Notes: generated by a model not told the origin, from the sequence alone. 64,000 nt of DNA from Triplophysa rosa (GCF_024868665.1 NC_079894.1:9764276-9828275); one strand, 5' to 3'; numbered from the stretch's first letter, positions 47,122 to 59,420 are shown. A program made the numbers and translations.

Positions 47122-47508
47122 TATATATTAGATGGAGCCATAAAACGACTGGTTTCTTGAAATATTGTAATTGTAAATTCTTGAAAAGGTGTAATTATTC
47201 ATTGTTATCATTTTGTAATGAATGCAGATGTGCAAGAAATATTTCTCTCTGCTTTCATTTTTCCATACAGTGCATGCAAACATATTAATAAAGTTTATGT
47301 TAAGCATATTGAAGATACTTTAATATTTTTAAATACATAAATGTTTACCTTTACCAGTGTTGTAGCACTGTAAGAATTGTGGTTTAAGCAAGGGAAGTTT
47401 GTATAGTGCATTGTGCATACCTCTTGCACACAGCAGATTTTTAAGAAAATGTAATGGCGGCCTGTGCCCCAGTAGAGCTTTAGGTCTAGCAACGCCCCTG
47501 CTTAGAAT

Positions 47509-48024
47509 ATAGGTCCACGTTGTACCCTAATTCTAAGTTTTACTAGGGAAACAGGCTACTGTAATGTCATTTCAACTACAGCGTAAGGAAGACTGAGAGG
47601 TCTCATATTTCAGAAGGACTAAATGTAGCCTGAGCACACCTGAGAAATTTAGGGGGTTAGGTTACACAGGGTCACACTGAGAAGTATTCCTAACATCCGG
47701 ATCAGTGGAAAAATACTCTGCGTTTCAACCTCCCTACATTTCTGCCTTCTGTACAAACTCTGCTTCTATTTACACTACAATTAAAAAGGTTAGGTCATGA
47801 TTTTAGGGGGTTTGTTGTAGAGAATAATAGAAGAATAGTAAACTCATATAAACCATAGAATAACACAAATGTAACTATGGGACTTATGCTGTGACTAATA
47901 TCCCCAAAAAATGTAAATAGTTATATTTTAGCATCTTCAATATAGTCACACTTTGACTTGAATTTACAAAAATGTTCTCTTAGCATTATATTATCCAGCT
48001 TCTTGACCTGAGATGCTTTTTAAA

Positions 48025-48110
<86 letters not shown>

Positions 48111-49043
48111 TTCCAATCACACTGCCATACACATTCAAGTGACCCTAAACCTTTTTTTGATGGTGAAATAGTTGATTTGACTTTTAACGATGGCTTGAGA
48201 TGCAGAGATATATGATTAAAACACATTTAAACAGGTCTTTTTCTTCTCTAAGAGAAATAGGAAAGAGGCGGTCCATTGAACTTGAATAAACTTTCTTTTC
48301 TTGGACAAGACAGTAACCCATTCCTTAAGTTTTTTTTTATTAAGACAATTTCCCAAACATTAGAAAAGTCTCTAATACTTTATTAGACCTTGGCTTGCTT
48401 ACATTGGGTATAATCATTTTTTCATAAAGCTGCTTTCATACTGATATATATTGTGAAAAGAGCTACATTGAAAGCAAGCCTTTCTGGCTGTTAGCATCAC
48501 TAGAAGAAACAATGTCATGATGCCCTTTTTGAATACTTGGATATAGCACTATGAAACTGCATAGTGAGAAGTTGCCCTTTGCACAGTTATGTCTTCTATG
48601 AGTATTATTCCTATTCTCAAACTCCCACCTGTCTTTGAAATCAATCATCCAAAAATGCTATGTCTTTAAATAGGAGAGGACAGAAATAGACATAATTGAG
48701 ATTGCACCCTGGACTGTAATCCATGCATCTATCAACAATAAAGGATGCTTGCGATTTCCACACTGACATCACTTCAAGATCAATCAGCCTGGGACAGATC
48801 AAATGTCACATGGAGTACAGTTCTGGGATGCAGCAGAATAGAAACAGTGTAATGTTAAGGGAATGAGTAGTATTGAGTCAAATTAAATAAGTTTAAGGTG
48901 TAATGCATTTAGTGATGAAGATAATCCTTATCACACAAACTGAGGAAAGCAAACCCCAGAGAATAAGTATATCAATAAATTGTCAATGGATGTTGTTATA
49001 CCGAAATTAGACTCCTGCCAATTATAGCAGTTTTAATGCTCAC
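47509..49043. other. kcnh2 intron 2 near exon 2, nothing but a microsatellite
   Basis: AT-rich DNA with no recognised exon or element other than the AC/AT repeat at 48027-48110. Confidence 0.45.
48027..48110. repeat. Compound (AC)n(AT)n microsatellite
   Basis: About 28 AC units followed by 14 AT units, uninterrupted. Probably length-polymorphic. Confidence 0.97.
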
Positions 49044-49274
49044 CATCTTTCCGGTATAGGGAGATCTCCACCTTCCTTTCTTCAGAGCCCAGCAAAGCTT
49101 TGGCCATCTGGGCCACAGCTGCTCGTCCAGTATGTGGTCCATACAAAAAACTGCAGGTACACGGCTTCTGCATGACCTCTGCACGTGTGTAGCCACACAT
49201 GCCACAAAAGCCATCATTGCAAAAGATGATGGCGCAGTTTTCCACTCGAGCATTGGCGATGATGAATTTGCGAT
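49044..49274 (-). CDS. kcnh2: kcnh2 exon 2 (PAS domain core)
   Basis: Acceptor TTTACAG|ATC, donor GATG|GTGAGC. It encodes residues 26-102: [40 protein letters not shown] and [18 protein letters not shown]. This is the eag/PAS domain that slows deactivation in the 1a isoform. Length 231 bp, as I recall for human. Confidence 0.97.
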
Positions 49275-50118
49275 CTGTAAAGTATAAAACAAAAACAGAT
49301 CCAGCTGGTACACAAGTCACAGCTTTATAGATCACTTTGGAAGATGTAAACAACGCTGGTCCAGAAGAACTTCCCGTCTCAGTTTTTCTGCACAAACATT
49401 TGAGCAGAATTCAATTAACAGAACATTTATAACCGAATCAAAATGTTAAACGAATATCTTTCAGACTTAATTCTATATGTAAGATATAAAAATTGGAATT
49501 GTTAAATTGGAAATGAAATCGGAAGTGCGGCAGGACCAGTGTTTACATCTTGCAAAGTGGTCTATAAAAAGATCAAGAATAAAAACTTTAAGATTTTTCA
49601 GTTAAATATGTAGCATATTGATCAATCATATTTTTTTGGCCAAAACTCACATTCTTTTTGCATTCAATTTTTGAATTGAAATTAAGAATCTAAATATTGA
49701 GGTTGTTGAAAGTAATTGTTTTTATTGAGATAAAAGCAAAGGCACATAATATTCATATCATTTAGAAAAATATTAGTTAGAACTGTTATTGTGCTTGTGT
49801 GTATAGTACAATGTATACAATTATTATATATATGTTTTACATCTCTTTATTAGAATACATAACAAAGTGTGTGCTGCCTGTTACAATGAAGCAATTAACT
49901 TTTTAGCTCGATGAATAGTGTCTACTGCAGCGTACGTCCGCTTTCTCAATATCCCACAATAATCACACAGTAAACTGATGCCCACATATTAAAAAGCGTT
50001 TTAACAATAGCATACAGCTATACAGTTCTAAAAAAACACACATAAAATAGAAATGGTCAACAGCATCTAAGACAACAGTAATAGAAGTTTTGACCGAAAA
50101 AAATAAATATATAATTTA

Positions 50119-50520
<402 letters not shown>

Positions 50521-52690
50521 AGCGCTAAAAATGAAAATGTTACTAGAGTAGTTTGATGATGAATATGGAGAGGATGGTTGGGGAGGGGTAAGAAGTCAAG
50601 GGTGTGAAGGACCGCATTATTCACTCATCCTGATGTTACCTTTGAGTGCGATCGTGTTCAGTGACCACAAATCCGATTTAGAAATGTCATGCTGCAAATG
50701 CAACTTAGACCAGGCTGAGCGCAAACTGGGCATAACTGCATAGATGAAAAAAGTAGGGAAAAAATCTTACATTTTTTAAATTATGTTGTTAATGTCATGC
50801 GCGTCTATTTCCATTTATTTGCAAATTACCTTCAACCGTATACAGGCGTGACTGTAAATGTAATTATTCGGCAATATTTATGGGAGTTAGGAACACTGGG
50901 GGTCCATGAAGGAACTGCAGGGAGTCTGTGTACTAATGCATTTTGCAGCAATTTCTTTAACAATTAAAAATGTTTTAACCATGTTGGTTTTGCATCTTTC
51001 TTTTTAATTTTCAAAAACCCTCATTATTTATTTGGCTACTTATAAAGAGTGTAAACATACTTAAACAAATGTGAATCTCTCTCTGTCAGACAATACAGTA
51101 GTTTAATGAATCCAGGACATGGCAAAAGAAAGCAAAGCTTGTTAACTTAGTCAGCACTATAGGGCCAAAAGTAATACTGTTTATTATTCTTATTAATATA
51201 AAACTTAAGGAATTGCCAGGCAATATAGCGTTTTTGTCTGGAAACCCCTGGTTTGGCTAATCCCTAAATTAGAGTTAAGGCCAGCAAAGACTTAAAACCT
51301 CTAGTTTAACGGTCTTATCTTATCACAGAATGAAATGTTTTAATGCGCTTTTAACCACAGTGCAGGTCAAGATGTCTTACAAGGTGCAATATAATACAGC
51401 GTACAAGGCTCCATATCTGCTTATAGACATGCTGAACTTTACACTGTTGTTTATGTGCATTAAAGAAGAAAGCTGACTCTATTTTGCATGCTTTCTTTAT
51501 ATAGGCCAAAGGTTGCAAAAAGATTCACTCATAAAGGGTGTAAGTCTATATCTACACAAAAAGAATATATTATATTATACGTTTTCTGTCTTATCCTAAC
51601 AGTCTTAAGGTAAGGTTTAACTAATAGGTTCTGTTCTGAATTTGTCTTGCTGCAAACCTGACACCAGCACAAAAAAGTAGACAGACTGCCGTCTACTGGC
51701 GTGTTAGTGTTAAACTGGTGTAACAAAAATCCTTAGACTGAGTTCTCTTTCAGCCTACAGGGGGCAACCTATGTAAATACTTTAGTAATGGAGGGAAAAA
51801 CGTTTTAATGAAAAACAAAAAAATTCTGGAAAATGCGATCTATTCACAATTTTCTATTAAACTAATGACTTGTTGTATGCAAATGAGCTGTTCTCAATGT
51901 ATTCCAGTTTTCTCAATATTTGTAAACTGATCAATATATTAACTTCAGCATAACTCTTAGTTTTTTTTATCATGTCCTGGATCCCACAGAACACACCATG
52001 GTTTAAAGGCTAAATGAATTAGTTTGCAGAAATAACAGCACATTTCAGCGCACCCACAGCTAAACAGCTTATGCAGGTTGTTCCTGTAAATTCAGCAAAG
52101 TGTCACCACCAATACCCTTATCAGCCAGTCTCACATGACCCATGGACATGTTGTCTGCGCTTATCCATCATTTCATGTATACAAACACACCCTAACACAA
52201 CAAAAGAGAACATGCAGGATTCACTGACCCATTTGAATTAAATTAACAAAAATTGTTCGTTAGTCTGGCTAATCTACATTTAAAATGCAAGTTCTGCGAA
52301 AGAATAAACTCCACCTTCAAGTGGTTTCAATGACAGACGTGTCAGGAAAACAGAGGCAAAGCGTTTATTTTGAGTTTTACTTCTGCTCCTAATGGTTCCT
52401 GTGAATGGTGTAATTGTTGCACATGTTTCCTTTCAGACTGGGAGTGTTGGAGGGGGTGGGGCAGGGAATTGGGCTGTGCTTAAGGAATGCCACATTGTAT
52501 TGATCCTTTTGTTCCCATCACTGTGCACCCTCACATGGCTTAAACACTGCAAACAATTACCAGTAAACATCGCCAGCCCTCGTAGGTACAGTGAGAAGAG
52601 CAGTTAGCAAAAAAAACAGGAAGCACCAGGTCTGTGGCAGGAGAGAACGACGTCTAGAGGGAGGAGTTGTGTAAGCTCCTTGTTTGGTGA
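50521..52690. other. Intergenic region between kcnh2 and slc12a7
   Basis: No exon, element or long reading frame recognised. The whole head-to-head spacer is 2.65 kb from ATG to ATG, so both promoters must lie within it unless an upstream non-coding exon was missed. Confidence 0.5.
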
Positions 52691-52697
52691 AAGAGAT

Positions 52698-52739
52698 CAC
52701 GTGGGCTACTGCGTCTGAACAGTTCACAACAGTTGTGAA
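52698..52739 (+). promoter_or_regulatory. Candidate slc12a7 promoter elements
   Basis: A CACGTG E-box (52698-52703) and a 17-bp perfect palindrome around a central A, TTCACAACAGTTGTGAA (52723-52739), lie 115-155 bp before the start codon. No TATA box is evident. These are motif observations, not evidence of activity. Confidence 0.35.
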
Positions 52740-52853
52740 AAAGTTAGGAGAACTTCGAACTTTGGAAAGCGAAGAAGACTTCAGGTAAGACTTGGGAGAA
52801 GGAGAGAGGAAGTCTCAGGAAACCAAACGCGAAGCACATGGTGTGAAGGAAAA

Positions 52854-52977
52854 ATGCCCACCAACTTTACAGTGGTGCCGGTGGAGGATAGCCCACTATC
52901 AGAACAAGGCAATGATGAACAGATCCTAGAGGAAGAGGACAGGGAGGGGTTAGACCCAGCGGCTGAACCCTTTTCAG
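52854..52977 (+). CDS. slc12a7: slc12a7 exon 1 (start)
   Basis: ATG in AAAAATGCC, donor TTCAG|GTGAGA. It encodes residues 1-41, starting MPTNFTVVPVEDSPLSEQG, then an acidic run (EQILEEEDREGLDP). The first 11 residues equal human KCC4. An out-of-frame ATG at 52838 was not used. Confidence 0.93.
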
Positions 52978-54231
52978 GTGAGAACTTTCTGGGGGGAAGC
53001 TTACTTTGTACTAAAGTTAGAAGAGTCTGCCTAAACATGCCCACAGAAAAGCAAAACTGTTTGTCTTTTTAAAGTAAGTTTGAAAAAGTTTTGTTCCTTT
53101 ACATTTTTGCTTCTAAGTTTGAGTCTGTGCTTGCAGTAAGTGCCATGTTGGCTACCATGCGTTTGTGAAGTCATCTTCTCATGGAGTATAAACAAAGTGG
53201 TGATTTCCTGGTCCCTTTTTATCCCTTTTCCTGTTTCTCTCTCCAGATTCTATAAATGACCTTAAAACGTGTGGCACTGGTACAAATACTTCTGTGCATT
53301 ACTGGCACTAGGATCTCAAGAATTTTTTTGTGTATTTCATTCAAAGTTAATCTCAATAAGAGTCATCTTATTGGCATGTGGAGCAGCATCAGGTTTCGCT
53401 TGTTGCGTAACTTGATGTTTAATGCTTTTTTTCAAACTTTAGGACACTCTTGTATTGGGCGTAACTATCGTAGCGTTTATATCCATTTACATTGAAATTG
53501 CATAATCCAGTTGAGTTTTTGTTGTTGTGAGTACAGAGCTGGTCTGGCTCATTATGACCCCCGCCTTTAATTTGCTCAATTTACAACTTCCATGACAAAC
53601 AAAAGTTGAATTGTGTTTAGTACCCTCAGGGCTGTTGGGACATTTTGCACAGTGACTGTATCATCAGCTGGTTATTAAGCCGTCTTTAAATGTGACCATA
53701 TGTATAATGAATCCATATTATAGGACTATCTTTGGCTAAATTTGCTAAGAATGTGGGATGATAACTATTATAAAAAGTTACAGTTTAATCCCTTTGGGGT
53801 TTTAGTATTTACATAAAATAAATGTTGCATGTCACACAGAGAGAGTCTTTGAGTTCTCAGGAAAAGGATGTTTTTGAAGCCTTGAGAGTGTTTTACTACG
53901 TTTTCATTGTTTTGTTCATGTGGAAAGACGGACGGAATTATATCTAATACAGCCTATGTCTGGGAAATACACATTTCCCATTAGATTACTTCTAAACAAA
54001 GGTTCAGGAAAACCTTTTTTATTTGATCCTGTCAATCATAACATTAGACTATATAAACAGCTGTTGAGTCAGCTATTAGGCAAGGCCAATCTGTTTGCCT
54101 TTATTTTACTGAATGAACTACATGAACCTGTGAAAAACGTTTTTGTTTTAATCTTTCAAATCTGATAACTGGCTTTTCTAAATCAGGAGAAAGTGACACA
54201 AACCTCTGAGCTGCCACACTTGTACTAAGGG
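52978..54231. other. slc12a7 intron 1, first part; nothing recognised
   Basis: No element ends or exon signals were recognised between the exon 1 donor and the MITE at 54232. Confidence 0.45.
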
Positions 54232-54614
54232 TTAAAGGAATAGTTCACCCAAAAATAAAAATTCTGTCATTTACTCACCTTCGAGTTGTTCTGATGAACA
54301 CAGAAATATATTTGGAAGAATGCTTATAACCAAACAGTTCTTGGACCCCATTGACTATAGTCTGAAAAAATACTTTATATATGTTTTTATAATCTTTTCT
54401 GTTGAACACAAAAGAAGATGTTTTGAAGAATGTAAAGCAAATGGTTCTGGGGCACTTTTTTCACACATTTTTCCTACTATGGTATTCAATGGTGGCCAAG
54501 AACTGTTTGGTTATACAAGCAGTATCTTTCTCTGTGTTCAACCAAACAAAGAAATTTATACAGGTTGAATAGTTCATGACAGAATTTTCATTTTTGGGTG
54601 AACTATTCCTTTAA
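54232..54614. repeat. TTAA-type fish MITE, complete copy
   Basis: TTAAAGGAATAGTTCACCC at the left and GGGTGAACTATTCCTTTAA at the right are perfect inverted ends including the TTAA targets (54232-54235, 54611-54614). It is the best-preserved member in the window. The TTAA target suggests Kolobok or piggyBac-type mobilisation. Confidence 0.92.
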
Positions 54615-55103
54615 AGACTGGTTCACAGAGCACCGTCGTAAGACAGAATAAAGTAGAAAGTAAACTGTTTTGACATTACTAGTGGTCACAGAAACTTCAA
54701 CAGTCTGGTATAGGTGATGTCATATCCACTGTGTCCTGGAACAACAGTAAGAGAAGAAGCCAATGAAAGAGAAAGCAGGTTTTAAAATTGCAAAATGGCT
54801 AAAACAGAAACAGACACCACTTCAAACCAAACACCATCTTGGAAGACAGTTAGCACTGTATTCCCTCTGGCACAATAAAAGTCCTGTTAACTAAATAAGA
54901 AAAACTGGTTTTGCTGCAAAGAAATTACAGGTACTTTCATTGTCATTGACACGCACCATCAAAAGATCACGAAAATGCTGATTATTTTAAAATGACTGAA
55001 ATGTTTTCTTGAGCATGCAGCAGTGAGTAATGTTTGACCCTTGGAATAAAGTTAAGTAGGGTTTGCTGCATCCTGCACTAGACATCCAACCCGGACCAGA
55101 TCC

Positions 55104-55205
55104 GAGTGTGATGTCAGAAGAAGCCACATCCATGTCTGGGCAAAACAGAGATGGGAGTCACAAGGTGACACTGGACATGGGCGTGGCTTCTGATGTCACA
55201 CTTGG
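55104..55205. repeat. Imperfect hairpin upstream of slc12a7 exon 2
   Basis: The left arm GAGTGTGATGTCAGAAGAAG and CCACATCCATGTC pair with GACATGGGCGTGGCTTCTGA and TGTCACACTTG, about 33 bp per arm with a spacer of about 35 bp. It starts 170 bp before the exon 2 acceptor. Confidence 0.7.
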
Positions 55206-55276
55206 ATGTGGGCGCGGATAAACAGCATGTGAACTGAAACTAAAGAAATATTTATTTTTGTTTTATCACTTGCCAG

Positions 55277-55362
55277 GAGAGGAAACCTCAAGAGAAACCA
55301 GCTCCTTAATCAGTACAGACCATGATGGGAGCATCTATGGAGAGAACATGGCTCTCTATGAG
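55277..55362 (+). CDS. slc12a7: slc12a7 exon 2
   Basis: Acceptor TTGCCAG, donor GAG|GTAAAA. It encodes residues 42-70, EETSRETSSLISTDHDGSIY and GENMALYE. GENMALYEEEMD corresponds to GKNMALFEEEMD of KCC4. Confidence 0.92.
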
Positions 55363-55795
55363 GTAAAAGTTTAAAACGCAGCTATCATTATTTAAGCACA
55401 CAATATTACAAAAATTACAGAAGCTTAAACTGCAGCTCTCTAAGGACACCACTGGAGAAAAAACTGCCATTAATATGTGAGTGTATAAGAGCATCTAATA
55501 ACGTCGAAATGATAAACATGGCACCTGATTTACTGCATGTTTAACCACTAAACAACCACATATATGATTGTTTAGTCTTAGAAAAACCATAAGCCGTGAA
55601 CAAGACGTATGTTTTAACCACTGTTGCAAAGCGGACATCTTACGTTAAGCGTTCAGTAAAAGTCCATTATAACTTAAAATCCTAAAGCATACACTTTTAG
55701 AGACGTGTGAAAGAAGAACTATTACATGTTTACTTTAAAACATTACATAGCGGTAAGTCTCACACATTATGCCGGGGGGGCGACCTCGGGCTAAT

Positions 55796-56060
55796 ATAAA
55801 CCGTAGAATAAACCCACTTGACCACTTTCGAATGGCACTCCGGAGTGACATATCATAGGCGCCGTAATTAACGGTCGTTTCTAATGAAAAATCCCCCCCC
55901 CAAATGAACTAGTACAGTTTGCTAACGCAGATTCTTTGTGCGACGATGGCACCTCCTTATGGGCACTGTAAGATGATGCAGAAGTGCCTTCCAAGAAACA
56001 TTTGTTTGGTCCCCAACACTCTTTATCTCTTTAAAGTTCAGACTCAGGGCTGTAAAACTT
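55796..56060. repeat. Diverged copy of the CCCTGCGTTCCATTT MITE
   Basis: Shares CGCAGATTCTTTG, ACCTCCTTATGGGC, GATGATGCAGAAG and TTTGTTTGGTCCCC with 39202-39571; the termini are eroded. Confidence 0.6.
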
Positions 56061-56162
56061 TTAAAAGAATCGGATTTAGAGATGCAACAAAGGCGATCGA
56101 TCTGACATCAAAGCACCGCGAGGGTTACTCGAAAGCATACAGCACATAGAGATAAATACCTA

Positions 56163-57082
56163 GATGCCGCATTCAAGCACTCCAGGCAGTCACGTAGACA
56201 TGTCCGCCATCTTGGAACGGTCCACCGACGTCACTCACAGTTGACTAGAATGCCCCAACACTGTGCTGCTCAGCCATGGCTTTGAAACCACAGGGATTTA
56301 AATTCCCGTAAAATGGCATAACCTTTCGTTGTTGTCATGTGTTAGTGTAGAAGATATAATGTTTGAGTTTACACGACAATAAATATGTTTTCATACACAG
56401 TCTGCTTTTTGAGTGTTAACTGACCAGCTCGCACCGTTCTAATATGGCAGACGACCTACAAGAGGATATGCATTGATGTCACTTTCCCACGTGAAAATGT
56501 CAGGACACGCCCTGGGACACGCTCGCCTGAGTGGCAAAACATCCAGCAAAATGGCTGAGGAGAATAGGAGAAACAAAGAAACCGGGACTAAAACACGCAA
56601 TTATTTGCTGAAATTACAAACAGCTGGACTCGACGGTGTTTCTTATGACTTCAATACGACTAACAAAGTAATCAGGTGTTCCTGGACACTGAAATGTTGC
56701 GCGGAATTGCGTTTCCTGATATTGTAAGCAGTCGTGTTTTGCCAGTTGTAGCTAGAAATGATACAGCTACGGCCGGAAGTGATGCAAAATCTCGCCATAA
56801 AATTACAATGAATTACATTAGCTAATGCCTACACCTACCCCAACCCTAAACCTAACCTTACAATAATAAGGAAATATAAATTAACTGTTGTCAGCGTGAT
56901 AAAAAATGTGCGGTATTGAAGTATGCATGCCCAGTGGAGGTAGCTGTATACTTCTAGCCAAAACCTGTTTTGCCACCCAAGGGGTCGTGCTCTGGTGTGC
57001 TCACGTGGTGTTCACGTGGTATAGTGACGACACGTCCATACCCTCCATAGCGGCCCATAGAAACAGATTCTAATGCGGCATC
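56163..57082. mobile_element. TA-flanked DNA element with GATGCCGCATT ends
   Basis: The left end GATGCCGCATT is mirrored by AATGCGGCATC, with TA on both sides. 920 bp, in slc12a7 intron 2. An 84-codon plus-strand frame (56473-56727) contains MAEENRRNKETGTKTRNYLL, which I cannot place in a family. Confidence 0.7.
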
Positions 57083-57424
57083 TAGTTATATATATCTATA
57101 ATGCAGCACAGTCTCGAAAATGCTCTCACGGTACATTGATTTCACACTCCGATCGCCATGCGCAACGTTGCGTGGATACACCTGAAGTGTAAAGGAAAAC
57201 AATGATTACATGAATGAGCGAGACGTTTTGACAAAAGCTAATCCATACACGGATTGTCTATACTTTTTAAATTGTTTCGTTTTTTGTATGAATAAAAAAT
57301 TCAAAATCTAGAGCAAAATGTGTTGGCATATTTCTGGTTTCATAGTATTGTATACAAGACCCCTTTCAATTGTGTCTGAATTCTTGCAATGTCACAGTTA
57401 AATATTCCCTCGTGTATTTAACAG

Positions 57425-57556
57425 GAAGAGATGGACAGCGCTCCAATGGTGGCGTCTCTCCTCAACAAACTGGCAAACTACACCAACATTACTCAGGGGG
57501 TCATCGAGCATGAGAAGGCTGAAAGTGAGGATGGTATCAAAAGGGTGACTGTAGAT
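57425..57556 (+). CDS. slc12a7: slc12a7 exon 3
   Basis: Acceptor TTAACAG, donor GTAGAT|GTAAGT. It encodes residues 71-114: [36 protein letters not shown] and IKRVTVD, the conserved KCC N-tail before TM1. Confidence 0.95.
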
Positions 57557-57729
57557 GTAAGTCTCCAACCAGACGCAGCTGACTTGCACTGACATCATTT
57601 AAAGGCTCATAAACACACAATGACTGTGCTCCAGATACATTCCTGCATTCCCACAGCTTCTGTTGGAATTTTACTGGTTCGTGTTTGTTCTGCCAAACCT
57701 AAATGTTTTCTCTGGTTTTCTGTTCAAAG

Positions 57730-57876
57730 GGCCCTCAGATGGGCACATTTATAGGTGTGTACCTGCCCTGCATGCAGAACATTTTGGGTGTGATTTTGTT
57801 TCTACGTCTCACATGGATAGTGGGTACAGCAGGCATCATGGAGACTCTTGCTATTGTCTTCGTGTGCTGTTCTTGT
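57730..57876 (+). CDS. slc12a7: slc12a7 exon 4 (TM1-TM2)
   Basis: Acceptor TCAAAG, donor TCTTGT|GTAAGT. It encodes residues 115-163: [40 protein letters not shown] and AIVFVCCSC. The VILFLRLTW core is invariant in KCCs. Confidence 0.96.
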
Positions 57877-58117
57877 GTAAGTTTTTCCACATTATTTATA
57901 TTATTTATTTGATCTTTTTTGACCCAGATGGATCAGGTATGAACGGACACATGTAAACTATAGCTTTATTTTCCATTTTAAAAAATGCCTTATGCAGGGT
58001 TGACACACACACACACACACATACAAAATATACAAAATTTTATCTTGCCTTTATTTAAAACAATCTTTTTCCACTCTTCAAATTGCATTCATCATTTACC
58101 TTTTTTCACATCCATAG

Positions 58118-58172
58118 ACTATGCTGACTGCCATTTCAATGAGTGCAATTGCAACTAATGGTGTTGTGCCTG
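58118..58172 (+). CDS. slc12a7: slc12a7 exon 5
   Basis: Acceptor TCCATAG, donor CCTG|GTAGGG. It encodes TMLTAISMSAIATNGVVP (residues 164-181), identical in vertebrate KCCs. Confidence 0.96.
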
Positions 58173-58269
58173 GTAGGGCTTTTATATTTCACATTTAAAT
58201 GTTCAATTTGTGACCGAGTCTGTGTGTGTTTGTTTTAATTCAATATGATAATTTCTTTTTAAACTTAAG

Positions 58270-58400
58270 CTGGTGGCTCATACTACATGATCTCCCGAGC
58301 ATTAGGCCCAGAGTTTGGAGGAGCAGTTGGTTTATGTTTCTATCTGGGCACTACCTTTGCAGGATCTATGTATGTACTAGGAACCATGGAAATATTCTTG
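58270..58400 (+). CDS. slc12a7: slc12a7 exon 6 (TM3)
   Basis: Acceptor CTTAAG, donor TTCTTG|GTAAGC. It encodes residues 182-225: [40 protein letters not shown] and EIFL. The [10 protein letters not shown] segment is part of the ion path in the family. Confidence 0.96.
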
Positions 58401-58592
58401 GTAAGCCGATGCTTGGTGGTCCACTACAGCCATTATCTTTTACTTTGGCACTACAGAACAGCTTGTGTTAGCATTTAGCCAACTCAAGTTGCCAGATTCA
58501 GTCATTCCAAGATTAGATGTTATACTCTTTCATTTCAAGCTTAATTGCTCTCTAGACACGACCATAATGTATTATTCCATCATTTATTACAG

Positions 58593-58807
58593 ACATACAT
58601 AATGGACAATATCGGTGTGTTTCAAACTGTCGATAACAACGTGCGTTTGTATGGGACCTGCTGTTTAGTCATCATGACACTGGTAGTGTTTGTTGGAGTA
58701 AGATATGTCAACAAGTTGTCATTGGTCTTCCTGTCCTGTGTGGTTCTGTCGATTTTGGCCATCTATGCAGGGGTCATTCAAACCACCATCAAGGCAAATG
58801 ACTTTAA
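58593..58807 (+). CDS. slc12a7: slc12a7 exon 7 (TM4-TM5 region, shortened loop)
   Basis: Acceptor TTACAG, donor TTTAA|GTAAGT. It encodes residues 226-296: TYIMDNIGVFQTVDNNVRLY, GTCCLVIMTLVVFVGVRYVN and LAIYAGVIQTTIKANDF. Human KCC4 has about nine more residues (AAGGEAAAM region) before the VRLYG equivalent. Confidence 0.95.
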
Positions 58808-58864
58808 GTAAGTAGTGTTTTTATTTTAAAATACCAGTACTGTTATAGCCTGTTCACCCCATGA

Positions 58865-59233
58865 CCCAGATAGCACAATCCATCTGGTTTACGTCTATTT
58901 CACGTCTGCATTTACATCTGCAAGACATCTTAAATACATAGTTTGCTCATCTGCAATACGTCTCGGAGACGTCTGAACGTCTGTAATACGTCTGCTAAAG
59001 ATCTGGAGATCTGCTGCTTGAAAACATCTGCTAAACATCTTAGAAAGAACTGTTTGTACATCCATTCTAAATCATAAACATCTTACAGACATCTTCTAGA
59101 TGTCTATATGACGTCTGACAGCAGACATCTCCGAGACGTAATGCAGATGAGCAAACGATGTATTGTAGATGTCTTGCAGATGTAAATGCAGACGTCAAAT
59201 AGACGTAAACCAGATGTATGTGTGCTATCAGGG
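58865..59233. repeat. MITE copy B (ACGTCT/AGATGT-rich palindromic element)
   Basis: Starts CCCAGATAGCACA and ends TGTGCTATCAGGG. Arms CATCTGGTTTACGTCTATTT and AAATAGACGTAAACCAGATG are perfect inverts, and GCATTTACATCTGCAAGACA mirrors TGTCTTGCAGATGTAAATGC. It is the fuller relative of 16-270. It sits 58 bp after exon 7 of slc12a7. Confidence 0.9.
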
Positions 59234-59249
59234 GAACGATAACAATTTG

Positions 59250-59420
59250 ACACTGCAATGGCAAAACCATAGGTTCAATGGCAAAACCATAGGTTCAATT
59301 CCCAAGGGGCACTCTGTGTAGCAGTAAAACACTTTGGTGAAGCTTTTGCCAGTGCATAAAAGTTAATTTTACACAGATGTTTAAACGCTGTAGAAATGCC
59401 AAAACTACATGATCATTTGA
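59250..59420. repeat. Degraded SINE-like sequence with a 20-bp duplication
   Basis: Box B-like GGTTCAATTCCC and a SINE-like tail (GCTTTTGCCAGTGCATAAAAG). CAATGGCAAAACCATAGGTT occurs twice in tandem within it. Confidence 0.55.

Larger units (their letters stand above)
39089..47500. mobile_element. 8.4-kb hAT-ended interval containing at least seven nested insertions
   Basis: The left end CAGGGGCGTCGCTA and right end TAGCAACGCCCCTG are inverted repeats. Matching subterminal ACTGGGGCACATGCC and its mirror TGTGCCCCAGT extend them. Flanks CTTCGAAT (39081-39088) and CTTAGAAT (47501-47508) are a 7/8 target duplication, as expected for an old hAT. Nothing between the ends is a recognisable hAT transposase; the bulk is later insertions, listed separately. 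It lies in kcnh2 intron 2. Confidence 0.78.

Noticed and set aside
48020..48226. 68-codon frame with alternating Tyr/Ile and Cys/Val
   Set aside because: Translation of the AC/AT microsatellite.
58002..58021. Short AC repeat in slc12a7 intron 4
   Set aside because: Only about ten units; no features beyond a simple repeat.
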